Part shown: positions 25,302-34,309 of the stretch, piece after piece
Layout: every line of letters starts with the position of its first letter
How positions within the stretch are numbered: the stretch's first letter is position 1
From: an uncultured Bacteroides sp.
GTDB taxonomy: Bacteria > Bacteroidota > Bacteroidia > Bacteroidales > Bacteroidaceae
Length of the DNA stretch: 64,000 nucleotides
Assembly: GCA_900555635.1 (NCBI GenBank)
Contig: USLU01000002.1
Location: 1-64,000, forward strand
Direction: 5' to 3'
Notes under the pieces: model-generated
What the model was told of the DNA's origin: nothing
What the model saw: the letters and a program-made list of their open reading frames with translations, nothing else
The model's database searches: none
Program-made: the position numbers and the translations under genes

Positions 25302-26744
25302 CTAAAGCATTTTTAACAATCTCTCTTCAGCCTTAGCTACATGTTTTTTATGCGTGGGGTCATGCTCATCATCATAAGGATTATATAAGTTTTTTAGAAT
25401 AGCATCCCCAAAACACCTTTCATCCTTATTGAGAAATATATTTGTAATTGCTTTCCATGGTGGTGATATTTTGCCATGCTTCTTTAAATGATCTATGAAT
25501 GCTACGATTAAATAGGCAAATTCGGTACCATCACAGTTAATGGCATACGCCTTCTCATAACGATCAACCGTGTGAATAGAGTTGTCAACCATAAGCGATT
25601 GAATCAGTTTCTCAAACATCGCTCGGTTGATGTCATTTTTAAGTTTCTCCAGTAGGTTTTGATATGCGGGTTCGGTAAATGCAGTAACCGTGTAGAAGCA
25701 AGTAGTATTCCTTTGGTACTTAACAGGTTCCTTCTTATCGGAGTTTACACATTCCGGAGTTATTATTTCAGAAGTTTCCTGCAAATTAAAACGCTTTCTA
25801 TAAATATCTCTTATTCTGTGAAGGGCACGAGCAGCAACCCCTACAATATCTTCATCCTCATAGAGTGTAATCCAAAAAGGCCAATAGGTATTATTATTTG
25901 CATTATTGGTCTGCTTAAAGCGTGGAGCAAACTTTTTACCAGGAAACGTAGCCGTCAATACATAAGCAAGTTCACTTTCTACTTCTTTCCATTCATTGAT
26001 GAAAATTTCTATTTGCCGGTCATGATCTCCTTTAAGGGTCAACCCTTTGCATCCATAGTAGATGCCAACAGCAGGTTCGTAGATGTCATATTCTATTAGA
26101 AATTCATAAGCACGCTGCCCATCTTTACTTTTCAGAGGATAGCCTAATTTATACATTATATGATGTGGTGCAGGTATCCCAAGAAAGCTGTCATCTCTTC
26201 TGAAAGGCTTTAGCAGACGATCTTTATCATTAGCTTTAGAAGCCTTCAGCCGTCGCATCTTATTTTTATAAGCCTCTGAGGCTTTATCTGTCATACTCTC
26301 CCAGTAGCGTCTGTTTCTGTCTTTTATACGTTCTTTTTCTTCAGGAGAGAGGGATGTTTGACTAACCAAATCACAATTTCTACCATTCTCTTTTAATTGT
26401 TCTCTAGCCCAAATGCAGAAACGAGTCGCTATTTCAGACTGAATTCTATGACCAAGAGCAATAATCATATCAAGGTTATAATGGGTAAGGTTTCGCTTAA
26501 CCTTACGGTTACCTTCTTGACGAACTAACAAGAAATCCTTGTGAGTTGATTTGCACTCAGCCAACTCTCCGGCAGAATAGATATTCTTTATGTGAAGAGC
26601 TATATTCTGTTGGGTAGTATCATAAATCTCTGCCAACTGATTTTGCGTCAGCCAGATATTTTCATCGAAAAAACGAATATGTACTTTTGTAATACCGTCC
26701 TCATCCTGATAAATAATGATATTGTTGTTATCATCTGCCGCCAT
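25302..26744 (-). CDS. RhuM-family protein with an unusual C-terminal region
   Basis: A 480-residue protein. Residues 1-120 match the Virulence_RhuM N-terminal domain: IIIYQDEDGITKVHIRF, a helix-turn-helix-like LTQNQLAEIYDTTQQNIALHIKNI (32-55), then THYNLDMIIALGHRIQSEIATRFCIWA. Typical RhuM proteins are about 330-350 residues; here the rest (about 130-480) is replaced by a basic linker (RRYWESMTDKASEAYKNKMRRLKASK) and a region I do not recognise, ending in a helical domain (MFEKLIQSLMV...KAEERLLKML). RhuM genes are usually found on islands and mobile elements. A minus-strand -7 box is at 26858-26865. Confidence 0.75.
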   Translation of the reverse strand: MAADDNNNIIIYQDEDGITKVHIRFFDENIWLTQNQLAEIYDTTQQNIALHIKNIYSAGELAECKSTHKDFLLVRQEGNRKVKRNLTHYNLDMIIALGHRIQSEIATRFCIWAREQLKENGRNCDLVSQTSLSPEEKERIKDRNRRYWESMTDKASEAYKNKMRRLKASKANDKDRLLKPFRRDDSFLGIPAPHHIMYKLGYPLKSKDGQRAYEFLIEYDIYEPAVGIYYGCKGLTLKGDHDRQIEIFINEWKEVESELAYVLTATFPGKKFAPRFKQTNNANNNTYWPFWITLYEDEDIVGVAARALHRIRDIYRKRFNLQETSEIITPECVNSDKKEPVKYQRNTTCFYTVTAFTEPAYQNLLEKLKNDINRAMFEKLIQSLMVDNSIHTVDRYEKAYAINCDGTEFAYLIVAFIDHLKKHGKISPPWKAITNIFLNKDERCFGDAILKNLYNPYDDEHDPTHKKHVAKAEERLLKML

Positions 26745-26857
26745 GTGTACTTATTATTCTTTATGGTTTCATCAAAAACATCTTCATATGCAAGAGTAAT
26801 GACTTTAAATGTATAATAGTCTCGTTTATACTTCTTATCCTCCTGTTTTTCAATAAG

Positions 26858-26865
26858 CAAAGATA
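26858..26865 (-). promoter_or_regulatory. -7 box TATCTTTG upstream of the RhuM-family gene
   Basis: An exact TAnnTTTG on the minus strand, giving a leader of about 105 nt before the ATG at 26744. That leader contains an AGGAGG stretch (26839-26844) with no good start codon behind it. Confidence 0.45.
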
Positions 26866-26977
26866 ATCATTATTAAAACATACAGAACAAAGCAGCTATA
26901 AATTACCTTTATCCAATTTCCTCCCCCCTATTTCTCTCTTTTCTACATATTTCATGACGACTAATCATATTTATTTG

Positions 26978-26985
26978 TATATTTG
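26978..26985 (+). promoter_or_regulatory. -7 box TATATTTG for the lipoprotein gene
   Basis: An exact TAnnTTTG 35 bases before the ATG at 27021. Confidence 0.45.
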
Positions 26986-27020
26986 TAGAACGTAACTGAC
27001 TCAAACTAAAAAGAATTACT

Positions 27021-27662
27021 ATGAAACCATTAACTAAGCTATTTAGAACTACGCTATTTACCGGATTAGCACTCTTCGCATTTACAGCATGCAGCAATGA
27101 TGACAACAATGAGCGCGAAAAGATATTAAGTAAGGAGTATCAATTGGAAAATATCAAATGGGGTGTCATGTCCGAAGATGAAACAACATGTAGGACATTT
27201 GATGACGTCAAAGAAATCGTAGCAAATAAATATGATAAAGAATATAAAGTAACCATCAATCATTTACAGAACTACGAACACAGTTCTCAATTCTTCTCTG
27301 ATGATCCGGAGTTATTTATGCACTTGATTGGTGAAGCAACGAATAATCTTTCCATTCCTAACGAATCGACTTTTAGTACTAAAAACACATTTTTCCAAAT
27401 AGAAAGTTCTACGAAGGCTCCCTTCTCACTGAAGGCATATAAGTTCCCTCTTGAAGATAAGTCTTATCAGCAAGTCAAAAGTGAAGGACCTTTCAAGGTT
27501 AAAAGTACTGCAAAAATTGAAAAATATCAGGTATCAGCCACCTATTGTGCAACTTTCAAAGAAGTAAATGGCAATGCGACTGTTGAAATTACAGGAAAAT
27601 GGAAAGGTATATATTACAGATGTATATATCAAGAATCCGTTACTGAGGATTATAAAGAATAG
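27021..27662 (+). CDS. hypothetical lipoprotein
   Basis: A 213-residue protein with a clear lipoprotein signal (LALFAFTAC, Cys about 24) followed by an Asp/Asn linker (SNDDNNERE). The body has mixed alpha/beta character with repeated Lys-rich beta strands (FKVKSTAKIEKYQVSATYCATFKE) and two C-terminal Cys. I do not recognise a family. It is a single gene ending 6 bp from the convergent response-regulator gene, with no room for a separate terminator. Confidence 0.65.
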   Translation: MKPLTKLFRTTLFTGLALFAFTACSNDDNNEREKILSKEYQLENIKWGVMSEDETTCRTFDDVKEIVANKYDKEYKVTINHLQNYEHSSQFFSDDPELFMHLIGEATNNLSIPNESTFSTKNTFFQIESSTKAPFSLKAYKFPLEDKSYQQVKSEGPFKVKSTAKIEKYQVSATYCATFKEVNGNATVEITGKWKGIYYRCIYQESVTEDYKE

Positions 27663-27668
27663 CTTTAG

Positions 27669-28358
27669 TCAACCTTTAGTAACAGCAAGTACATACCCCT
27701 TTTTCATCAACGACTCAATCTTCACGGTTGGGTCGTTTTTTAATGCTTTCCGCAAATAAGTAATCTGTACGTTCAGCGCCAAAGAATTAGCGTATGAGGA
27801 GTTACCCCAAACCACTTCGAGCAATTTGTCACGTTCTACGGCGATGTTAAGATTGATAGCAAGCAGACGAAGCAGTTCTGCTTGGCGGGATGTAATGAGA
27901 ACCTTACTATTTCCGGTACGGATTTCGTTCGTATTGTAATTGAAGACGGAATTACCGAAAGAATAAGTTTCTTCCTCTTGTCTATCGGTAAGTTGCGTGG
28001 CGAAACGGTCCCGGATGCGGGCTATCAGTTCTTCGGGATAGAAGGGTTTGGCAAGATAGTCGTTGGCACGCAGTTGGAAGCCTTGCAGACGGTCGGCCTT
28101 GTCGCTACGGTCGGAAAGGAAAAAGATGAGGACATGCTTGTCTATCTCGCGGATACGTTCGGCAACCTCAAAACCATTGAAACCGGGCATATTGATATCT
28201 AGCAGAACAAGATCGGGTTTGACAAGAGGAAATTGTTCCAAGGCAATAGTACCATTACCGGCATAAGTCACTTCATAACCTTCCGTTTCGAGGAAGCGTT
28301 TCAGAAGCATGGAATATTTCAAATCATCATCGGCAAAAAGAATCTTCAATGTCTTCAT
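27669..28358 (-). CDS. OmpR-family response regulator
   Basis: 229 residues: a receiver domain with acidic pocket DDD (10-12), phospho-acceptor Asp54 in VLLDINMPG, Ser/Thr at FFLSDRSD, Lys in DYLAKPFYPEEL, and a C-terminal winged helix (about 130-228, ITSRQAELLRLLAINLNIAVERDKLLEVVWG). It lies 13 bp downstream of the histidine kinase gene on the same strand and should be its partner. It probably controls the divergent GLPGLI/TonB-receptor genes, a common arrangement in Bacteroides, but that is inference. Confidence 0.92.
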   Translation of the reverse strand: MKTLKILFADDDLKYSMLLKRFLETEGYEVTYAGNGTIALEQFPLVKPDLVLLDINMPGFNGFEVAERIREIDKHVLIFFLSDRSDKADRLQGFQLRANDYLAKPFYPEELIARIRDRFATQLTDRQEEETYSFGNSVFNYNTNEIRTGNSKVLITSRQAELLRLLAINLNIAVERDKLLEVVWGNSSYANSLALNVQITYLRKALKNDPTVKIESLMKKGYVLAVTKG

Positions 28359-28371
28359 AGTTCTATGTTGT

Positions 28372-29853
28372 TTATTGTGGAATATTTATTTCCACAGTTG
28401 TCCCCCGCCCCAGCTGACTACTCAACGAAATACTTCCCCGGTGAGCATCCACCAGTAACTTGACATAACTCAATCCCAAACCGATACCGGGAATAAAGTG
28501 ATCGGGCAGATTGCTACCACGATAGAATTTATCGAACACATGTCCCTGTTCGGAGGCGGGAATACCCATACCATTATCAGAGACTTTCAGTATCAGTTGA
28601 TGTTGAAGCAGCGTACATTCTACACAGATATGAACGGAAGCACCGGAATACTTTATGGCATTCTCTATCAGGTTACTGATAATATTGGCGATGTGCACCG
28701 GATCGGCAGTAACAAGCAGATTGTCTGCCAAATGAGTTTCGAAAGAGATTTGCTTGTTCTCATGGGTGTGTTGCAAACGTATCAACTTCTCTACCACCGG
28801 CTTCAAGTCAAAGGTACTTAAAGAAAGCTGAGTTTGTTCATCATCGGCACGGGTCATGTCACGCAGCTTTTGGAGGTAAGCTGAAAGATTGTCCAGTTCG
28901 GAAAGGGAGTCACGAACCACTTCATCCATGACCTGTTCGTCGGTACGCATGGTTTTATTATTCAAGAAGGCGACGCACATCTTCAATGCCTGCACCGGGC
29001 GCTTCAGTTCATGTATCATGGTATTTACAAAACTTTTGCGCAGTTCGTCAAGGCGGTGCTGTTTAAGAATGGTTTTGATCTGAAACTGAAGGCATACCGC
29101 CAGCAGAAGAATCAGTAGAAAACTACCGATCAGTTGCCAGCCCATACGAAACAACAGCGTGTGGGGCATGATGCGTACATCGACTTGTACCAGTTCATGC
29201 TTCAAGGGATTGTAAGGATACACCACCCGGACAATCGGCACTAAGGAATTTCCAAGGCGTTCCACCCTTTCAGTCCATTGATAAGTAGTATCAGGGCATG
29301 TGGTAAGTTTTGTAGTAAAGGGCATATTATTCAGTCTTGTTGTCAGTACGGAATCGAAGCGTTCTAAGGTAAAAGGTACATCCGTTTGCAACTGAAATAG
29401 TTCTATGGATTCATCCAAGCTCATGAAACGAAACCTGTCGTCATCATTGTAAATAGTCACCGTATCGGCAAAGATAAGGTGACGCTTATCTTGTATAATT
29501 AACGAATCGCCTTTTGCAGAAGTCACACTCTTAGAGGTATCTTCTCCTTTCATAGAACCTATTACAATAGTATAGCTATTATGCCGTACTTTAGCAGCCG
29601 AAGAATCCGGCGCGCCAATCACATAATTAATATTGTAAAATGAAGCGTTAGGTTTGCCGAATATCTTCTTTGGCATCTTCTTGCGGATGGAATCATTGGC
29701 ATGCACCGCCTCCAGCACGACCTCACGTATCTCACCTGCATATTCTTCATTCTTATACTGATATTGGTTCCACAGCCAGTAACCTTGCCCCGTACTTATC
29801 AATAACATTGATATCAAAGACAATGCCCAAACTATCTTAATCCGTTGTTCCAT
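28372..29853 (-). CDS. sensor histidine kinase
   Basis: 493 residues: an N-terminal membrane helix (about 8-28), a periplasmic sensor domain (about 30-232), a second helix (about 240-257), HisKA with His281 in NTMIHELKRPVQALK, and a HATPase domain with NLIENAIKYS, DNGMGIP, FDKFYRG and GIGLGLSYVK. The HELKRP form of the H box is typical of this Bacteroides group. It pairs with the response regulator 13 bp downstream. A -7 box on the minus strand lies at 29879-29886. Confidence 0.92.
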   Translation of the reverse strand: MEQRIKIVWALSLISMLLISTGQGYWLWNQYQYKNEEYAGEIREVVLEAVHANDSIRKKMPKKIFGKPNASFYNINYVIGAPDSSAAKVRHNSYTIVIGSMKGEDTSKSVTSAKGDSLIIQDKRHLIFADTVTIYNDDDRFRFMSLDESIELFQLQTDVPFTLERFDSVLTTRLNNMPFTTKLTTCPDTTYQWTERVERLGNSLVPIVRVVYPYNPLKHELVQVDVRIMPHTLLFRMGWQLIGSFLLILLLAVCLQFQIKTILKQHRLDELRKSFVNTMIHELKRPVQALKMCVAFLNNKTMRTDEQVMDEVVRDSLSELDNLSAYLQKLRDMTRADDEQTQLSLSTFDLKPVVEKLIRLQHTHENKQISFETHLADNLLVTADPVHIANIISNLIENAIKYSGASVHICVECTLLQHQLILKVSDNGMGIPASEQGHVFDKFYRGSNLPDHFIPGIGLGLSYVKLLVDAHRGSISLSSQLGRGTTVEINIPQ

Positions 29854-29878
29854 GCGCTTTCAGTTATCATTCCTTTTG

Positions 29879-29886
29879 CAAAGATA
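29879..29886 (-). promoter_or_regulatory. -7 box TATCTTTG for the two-component operon
   Basis: An exact TAnnTTTG on the minus strand, 25 bases before the kinase ATG. It lies back to back with the + strand box at 29985. Confidence 0.45.
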
Positions 29887-29984
29887 AAATCTTCCTTCGC
29901 AATCAATGTACGCGCGAAGCAGTTATTCTTGTCTGCGTAATATTTCAGTAATAACTTTTCTGCTCCTACAACCCGATTCCGGCA

Positions 29985-29992
29985 TAAATTTG
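29985..29992 (+). promoter_or_regulatory. -7 box TAAATTTG for the GLPGLI gene
   Basis: An exact TAnnTTTG 24 bases before the ATG at 30017. The -33 spacing is loose (TTTC at 29956-29959). Confidence 0.4.
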
Positions 29993-30016
29993 TGCTATCA
30001 CTAAAGACAAAAGAAT

Positions 30017-30877
30017 ATGAAAAAAGGAATCTTACTTACCGCATTACTGGTCATAATAACGACCTCAGTGCAAGCACAGTTCAACATCAGTATGGGCAAA
30101 ATCTTCCGTAAAGATACCATAGACCAAGCTGTTTTCAAAGTGCAATATGAAGTAGACGGATGCATAGATACCTCCTCGAAAAAACGGTTTAAAGAAACGA
30201 TGATGCTCGAAGTAGGGAAACAGTCTTCCAAATTCTACAGTTACACCAAATATGTAGGCGATTCTGTATTTGCCGCCGATGTAGCCAACCATGCCTCCCA
30301 AGAAACTATGGTCGAACACATCAAGCAATACGGACAAAGCAAACTGAATGAACAGACCTATAAAAGATACCCTGCCGGCAAAGTTACCACCCTTGACGAA
30401 ATAGCGGGAGATATCAACCGACTACGCTGCGAAGAAGTGGAGGAGCGTCCGCAATGGGTACTTTCAAATGACACAACCACTCTCCTTTCATACATTTGCC
30501 ACAAAGCGGAATGTAACTTTAAAGGTAGAAACTGGATTGCCTGGTTCACTACTGAAATTCCATCCAGCGAAGGTCCGTGGAAGTTATACGGGCTACCGGG
30601 GTTGATATTAAAAGCAGAAGACAACGAAAAAGAATATACCTTTACCTGCACCGGTATAGAGCAATGTCATACTTATCACCCTATTCTCTTCAACGGCAAG
30701 GATTACGAACCCGTAAACCGTAAGGCATACAATAAAATCCATGAACGCTATTTTGCCGATCCATCCGGATACATCACGAGTACTACGCCTAATGTCAACA
30801 TCACCATCCGTGACGAACAAGGCAACAAAGTAAAAGGCTCCAGGAACCTTCCCTATAACCCGCTTGAACGGAACTAA
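30017..30877 (+). CDS. GLPGLI-family exported protein
   Basis: A 286-residue protein with a signal peptide (MKKGILLTALLVIITTSVQAQ) and the name-giving motif LYGLPGLIL (about 192-200), preceded by GRNWIAWFTTEIPSSEGPWKL, the most conserved part of the family. GLPGLI proteins are exported Bacteroidota proteins of unknown role, often beside a TonB-dependent receptor-like protein, as here. It is divergent from the two-component system and followed by the tandem dyad repeats at 30955-31017. Confidence 0.88.
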   Translation: MKKGILLTALLVIITTSVQAQFNISMGKIFRKDTIDQAVFKVQYEVDGCIDTSSKKRFKETMMLEVGKQSSKFYSYTKYVGDSVFAADVANHASQETMVEHIKQYGQSKLNEQTYKRYPAGKVTTLDEIAGDINRLRCEEVEERPQWVLSNDTTTLLSYICHKAECNFKGRNWIAWFTTEIPSSEGPWKLYGLPGLILKAEDNEKEYTFTCTGIEQCHTYHPILFNGKDYEPVNRKAYNKIHERYFADPSGYITSTTPNVNITIRDEQGNKVKGSRNLPYNPLERN

Positions 30878-30954
30878 CTATATTTACCTTTTACATTATA
30901 CCCCAGTCAATGAAACACTTAGGCAAATCATCTGCTTCCCTACTTCCTTCCATG

Positions 30955-31020
30955 CACAAGATGGCATCTTATGTAGCACAAGATGGCATCTCATGCAACA
31001 CAAGATGGCATCTTGTGCAT
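30955..31020. repeat. three tandem 22-bp repeats, each a 19-bp dyad
   Basis: Copies start at 30955, 30977 and 30999, exactly 22 bp apart. The third is a perfect 9+1+9 palindrome, CACAAGATGGCATCTTGTG (30999-31017). The first two keep the left half and core and vary in the right half (CTTATG, CTCATG). The array lies between the GLPGLI stop and the receptor's signal peptide and looks like an operator array or a palindromic repeat element. Confidence 0.85.
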
Positions 31021-33630
31021 CAAAGAGTACCGAGTTTCCTATTAAGGGGAATAGTCTTCCTGCTGAAAGGCAATAGTGATAGAGCTATTCACTTCATACC
31101 TCTCTTCTGTATGCTCTTCTTCTGCCAGTACATACAAGCACAAACACTGAGCGGCACGATTTACGATGGGGAGAATAAGAACCCTCTGGAAGGAGCCATG
31201 ATAAGCGTGCTGCGCGGCAATATGATGATAGACTATGCCCTGACCGATGCCCACGGACGGTATTCCCTACCATGGAAGCATAACGCTACCTTGCAAATCA
31301 GTGTTTCAATGTTGGGATATAAACACGAAGTACGTAACGTTTCGGCAGCGGGAATATTGAATTTATTGCTGCAATCAGAATCTATCCTACTGAAAGAAGT
31401 GCAAATACGTCCGGGGCGTATCAGTACAAGAAAAGATACCGTCAGATATAATCTGGCAGAATTTATATCATCCAAAGATGTACATATAAAAGATGTTTTA
31501 AAAAGACTGCCGGGAGTGGATGTGGAAGAGAACGGACAAGTAACCTACAAAGGAAAATCTATCGATTATTTCTTAGTTGAAGGCATGGACGTAACAGGAG
31601 GACGTTACAACCAAATAAACAACAACCTTAGCGCCAAAGCCGTAAAAGCAGCGGAAATTATGGAAAACTATCAATCGGTAAAGGCATTGAAAGGTAAAAT
31701 CAGCTCTGACGAAGTTGCACTAAACCTGCAACTCGATCCGCAAGCCCGCGACCAATGGATAGTAAACAACACACTAGGGATCGGCTGGAATGATGCCTTA
31801 CTGTGGGATGCTTCCATCAATGCCCTGCAACTAGGCAAAGGCAATCAAAGCATATATAGTTACAAGACCAACAACACCGGAACCGACCTCAGCCGCGAGC
31901 AAACCGTCCTTGTGAATAACACCTCACAGGAAATACCTCTTTACGACTTCCTTACTCAGCCCGCCATCAGTGCTCCGCTCGACAAGGAGCGGCTTCTCTT
32001 TAACCAAACCCATACATTAAACGCAAACCGCATGTACAAATGGAATGACGAGCAATCACTGCGCCTGCAAGCCGGATATACCCATGACCGAATCAGCCAG
32101 CAACGCCAAAATACACAAATATTCTACCAACCGGAAGATACCATCCGCATAAACGAAACGTATAACTACCACTTATTGAGCGATGTTGCCCACCTGGAAG
32201 CGAACTATGAAAACAATTCCACCAAACATTATCTGGTAAACCGCTTCCTGCTGGAAGGCGAATCCAACCGGGGAACTTCTCCTGAGTTACAACAAACCAT
32301 TCGCACTTCCCAACTGGCTGCCAAGAATTTCTTCAACTTCATTCAAAATAGAGACAATACTACTTGGGAGTTCAACTCTGCCACACAATATGCATACGTG
32401 CCGTCTTCTCTTTCCGTGTCCAACAGCAAAAACAAGTATGAACAACAAAATCTCTATACCGACAACAAAGGCAAGTACCTGAAAAAACAGAACGGCTTTA
32501 CCAGACAATATACTGCCGGAATGCAAGGGGAATGGGATAAAGTATATCTCTCTGATACCTCCTCTAACAAGAAATCCTATTCCCCTTCTAATTTCTCCAT
32601 TTACCTCACTCCTTACTTTGAACTGGAACGGAATAAATGGTTGGCCAGCCTTTCCACTGCTGTAAAGTACAAACGCTACTTTGAGCAGCAACGTTCTTTC
32701 TTGTTCTTTACTCCGAAACTTTATCTACGCTATCAATTGGATTACCATTGGAAATTCTCCCTCTTCGGCAGGCTGAACCGTTCCGCCGGAGATATCACGG
32801 ACTTATGCCCGGCTGTTTACCGGACAGATTATAGGACTTGGAGAAATGGGAACGGACTTTTCCCCGTCAGCACCGAACAACTCTATAATCTTTACGGAGA
32901 GTATAAAAATACTGTACAAGAGTTCTTCATCACTGCTACATTAGCGTATCAGCGCACTCATTACAATACATTGAACGAACAAAGCGTATCCGAAGACGCC
33001 ATTGTCTATACCCGCCGCGCACACAGTAATTACACGAATAACTGGTCTCTGTTCAGTACCCTTTCCAAAGGATTCTTTGGCTGGAACCTGAAAACTTCAG
33101 TGGATTTGCAATTCAGCCGTAGTACGGGTGAGCAGTTAACAAAGATTCCGAATGCAGCCTCAACTGCTATGCCCAAGGGTACTTCCGACAATAGCTTGTT
33201 ACAAAACTACCGCTACGATTACCTAAAAATTGAACCGAAACTGATATGGTCACCTGCCGAAGCTTTCGAAGCGGAATATCATGCTACCATCGGTTATGGC
33301 GGCAGTAAGATAGGAAGCGATACGCACCTCACTCCATTACTGGACTTTGTGCAGCGACTTCAACTCACTTATAGCGTAGGACATCTCGACCTTCGTCTTT
33401 CCGGCGAATATTACCGGAATGATTTAGGCAATAATACCCATCTCAATACCCTGCTGGCAGATGCGGCAATTGTCTATAAGAGAAAGAAATGGAGATTAGA
33501 AGCTGAAGTGAATAACCTATTCAATAAGAAAGAATATGCTTATACAATCTATTCGGCTACACAAAGTTATACTTCACGATTGAACATCAGACCAAGAGAA
33601 GTGCTTGCCAAAATAGCTATAAGTTATTAG
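31015..33630 (+). CDS. TonB-dependent receptor-like outer-membrane protein (start uncertain)
   Basis: The frame is open from an ATG at 30910, giving 906 residues, but its first 35 codons cross the 22-bp repeats, read in a different frame in each copy, so they are probably not protein. The signal-peptide core FIPLFCMLFFCQYIQAQ lies at residues 62-78 of that frame. The start given here is an in-frame GTG (31015); ATG 31111 would leave too short a signal. After the signal come a CarboxypepD_reg-like beta domain (LSGTIYDGENKNPLEGAMISV), a plug-like region (DVLKRLPGVDVEENGQVTYKGKSIDYFLVEG) and a beta barrel ending in LAKIAISY. It probably works with the GLPGLI protein. Confidence 0.75.
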   Translation: MHQRVPSFLLRGIVFLLKGNSDRAIHFIPLFCMLFFCQYIQAQTLSGTIYDGENKNPLEGAMISVLRGNMMIDYALTDAHGRYSLPWKHNATLQISVSMLGYKHEVRNVSAAGILNLLLQSESILLKEVQIRPGRISTRKDTVRYNLAEFISSKDVHIKDVLKRLPGVDVEENGQVTYKGKSIDYFLVEGMDVTGGRYNQINNNLSAKAVKAAEIMENYQSVKALKGKISSDEVALNLQLDPQARDQWIVNNTLGIGWNDALLWDASINALQLGKGNQSIYSYKTNNTGTDLSREQTVLVNNTSQEIPLYDFLTQPAISAPLDKERLLFNQTHTLNANRMYKWNDEQSLRLQAGYTHDRISQQRQNTQIFYQPEDTIRINETYNYHLLSDVAHLEANYENNSTKHYLVNRFLLEGESNRGTSPELQQTIRTSQLAAKNFFNFIQNRDNTTWEFNSATQYAYVPSSLSVSNSKNKYEQQNLYTDNKGKYLKKQNGFTRQYTAGMQGEWDKVYLSDTSSNKKSYSPSNFSIYLTPYFELERNKWLASLSTAVKYKRYFEQQRSFLFFTPKLYLRYQLDYHWKFSLFGRLNRSAGDITDLCPAVYRTDYRTWRNGNGLFPVSTEQLYNLYGEYKNTVQEFFITATLAYQRTHYNTLNEQSVSEDAIVYTRRAHSNYTNNWSLFSTLSKGFFGWNLKTSVDLQFSRSTGEQLTKIPNAASTAMPKGTSDNSLLQNYRYDYLKIEPKLIWSPAEAFEAEYHATIGYGGSKIGSDTHLTPLLDFVQRLQLTYSVGHLDLRLSGEYYRNDLGNNTHLNTLLADAAIVYKRKKWRLEAEVNNLFNKKEYAYTIYSATQSYTSRLNIRPREVLAKIAISY

Positions 33631-33634
33631 CCGG

Positions 33635-34306
33635 TTAATAACTTATGACTGCATATACCAGCATCCCTACTATGGTCAGCACACCTATCAGTATGGGGGC
33701 ATTGGCATGCTTCACTTGTCTGGTTCGCTTATATCCGCTTACCCTGATAAACAGGCGATACATCAAATAAGCACCTAATGCACCGACAAGCGTTCCTGCC
33801 AACAGATCGCCCGGATAGTGCACACCCAGGTATACGCGAGAGTAACAAGTCAGAAAAGCCCACGCCATCATATAGAACGTAAGCCACTTCTGGCGGAATA
33901 CAAAGAATATATAAAATGCCAAACCAAACGTATTGGACGCATGGCAAGAAGGGAATCCATACCGCCCTCCCCTATGGTTATTCACAATATGCACCATCTC
34001 CGAAAGCGGATTATTCAGATTGGAAGGACGCATACGCTCTACGTAGGGACGTATCAAAGTAGCACATACCTGATCGGCAAAAGTAATGGTCAGCGCAACA
34101 CCTATTGCACACATTAATGTCACCTTCCACGAGAAATTGCGTAACATCACGTATAGAAGGGCGGCATACATCGGAACCCATACCCACTTCCCGCTATACG
34201 CACTCATAAAGTAGTCCCAAAAGGTAGTATGCATCCGATTGATGGATAAGAATATATTGGTATCCACATCGATTAACCCTTGCAGGGCGTCCATAAGTAG
34301 TATCAT
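33635..34306 (-). CDS. PAP2-family membrane phosphatase
   Basis: A 223-residue protein with about six membrane helices and the three PAP2 motifs: RPYVERMRP (variant of KxxxxxxRP), FPSCHASN (PSGH-like with Cys in place of Gly) and SRVYLGVHYPGD. Such enzymes remove phosphate from lipids such as undecaprenyl-PP, phosphatidic acid or lipid A. It starts 4 bp after the stop of the upstream sulfatase-fold gene, so the two are surely one operon and may modify the same envelope lipid. Met5 is an alternative start. Confidence 0.88.
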   Translation of the reverse strand: MILLMDALQGLIDVDTNIFLSINRMHTTFWDYFMSAYSGKWVWVPMYAALLYVMLRNFSWKVTLMCAIGVALTITFADQVCATLIRPYVERMRPSNLNNPLSEMVHIVNNHRGGRYGFPSCHASNTFGLAFYIFFVFRQKWLTFYMMAWAFLTCYSRVYLGVHYPGDLLAGTLVGALGAYLMYRLFIRVSGYKRTRQVKHANAPILIGVLTIVGMLVYAVISY

Positions 34307-34309
34307 AAA

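Noticed and set aside
26648..26860. 70-codon minus frame before and into the RhuM gene
   Set aside because: Its only upstream start is a TTG inside the -7 box, and it overlaps the RhuM start in another frame. A remnant is possible but not supportable.
30955..31020. CRISPR array
   Set aside because: Three 22-bp units with no spacers between them and no cas genes; a tandem repeat, not a CRISPR.
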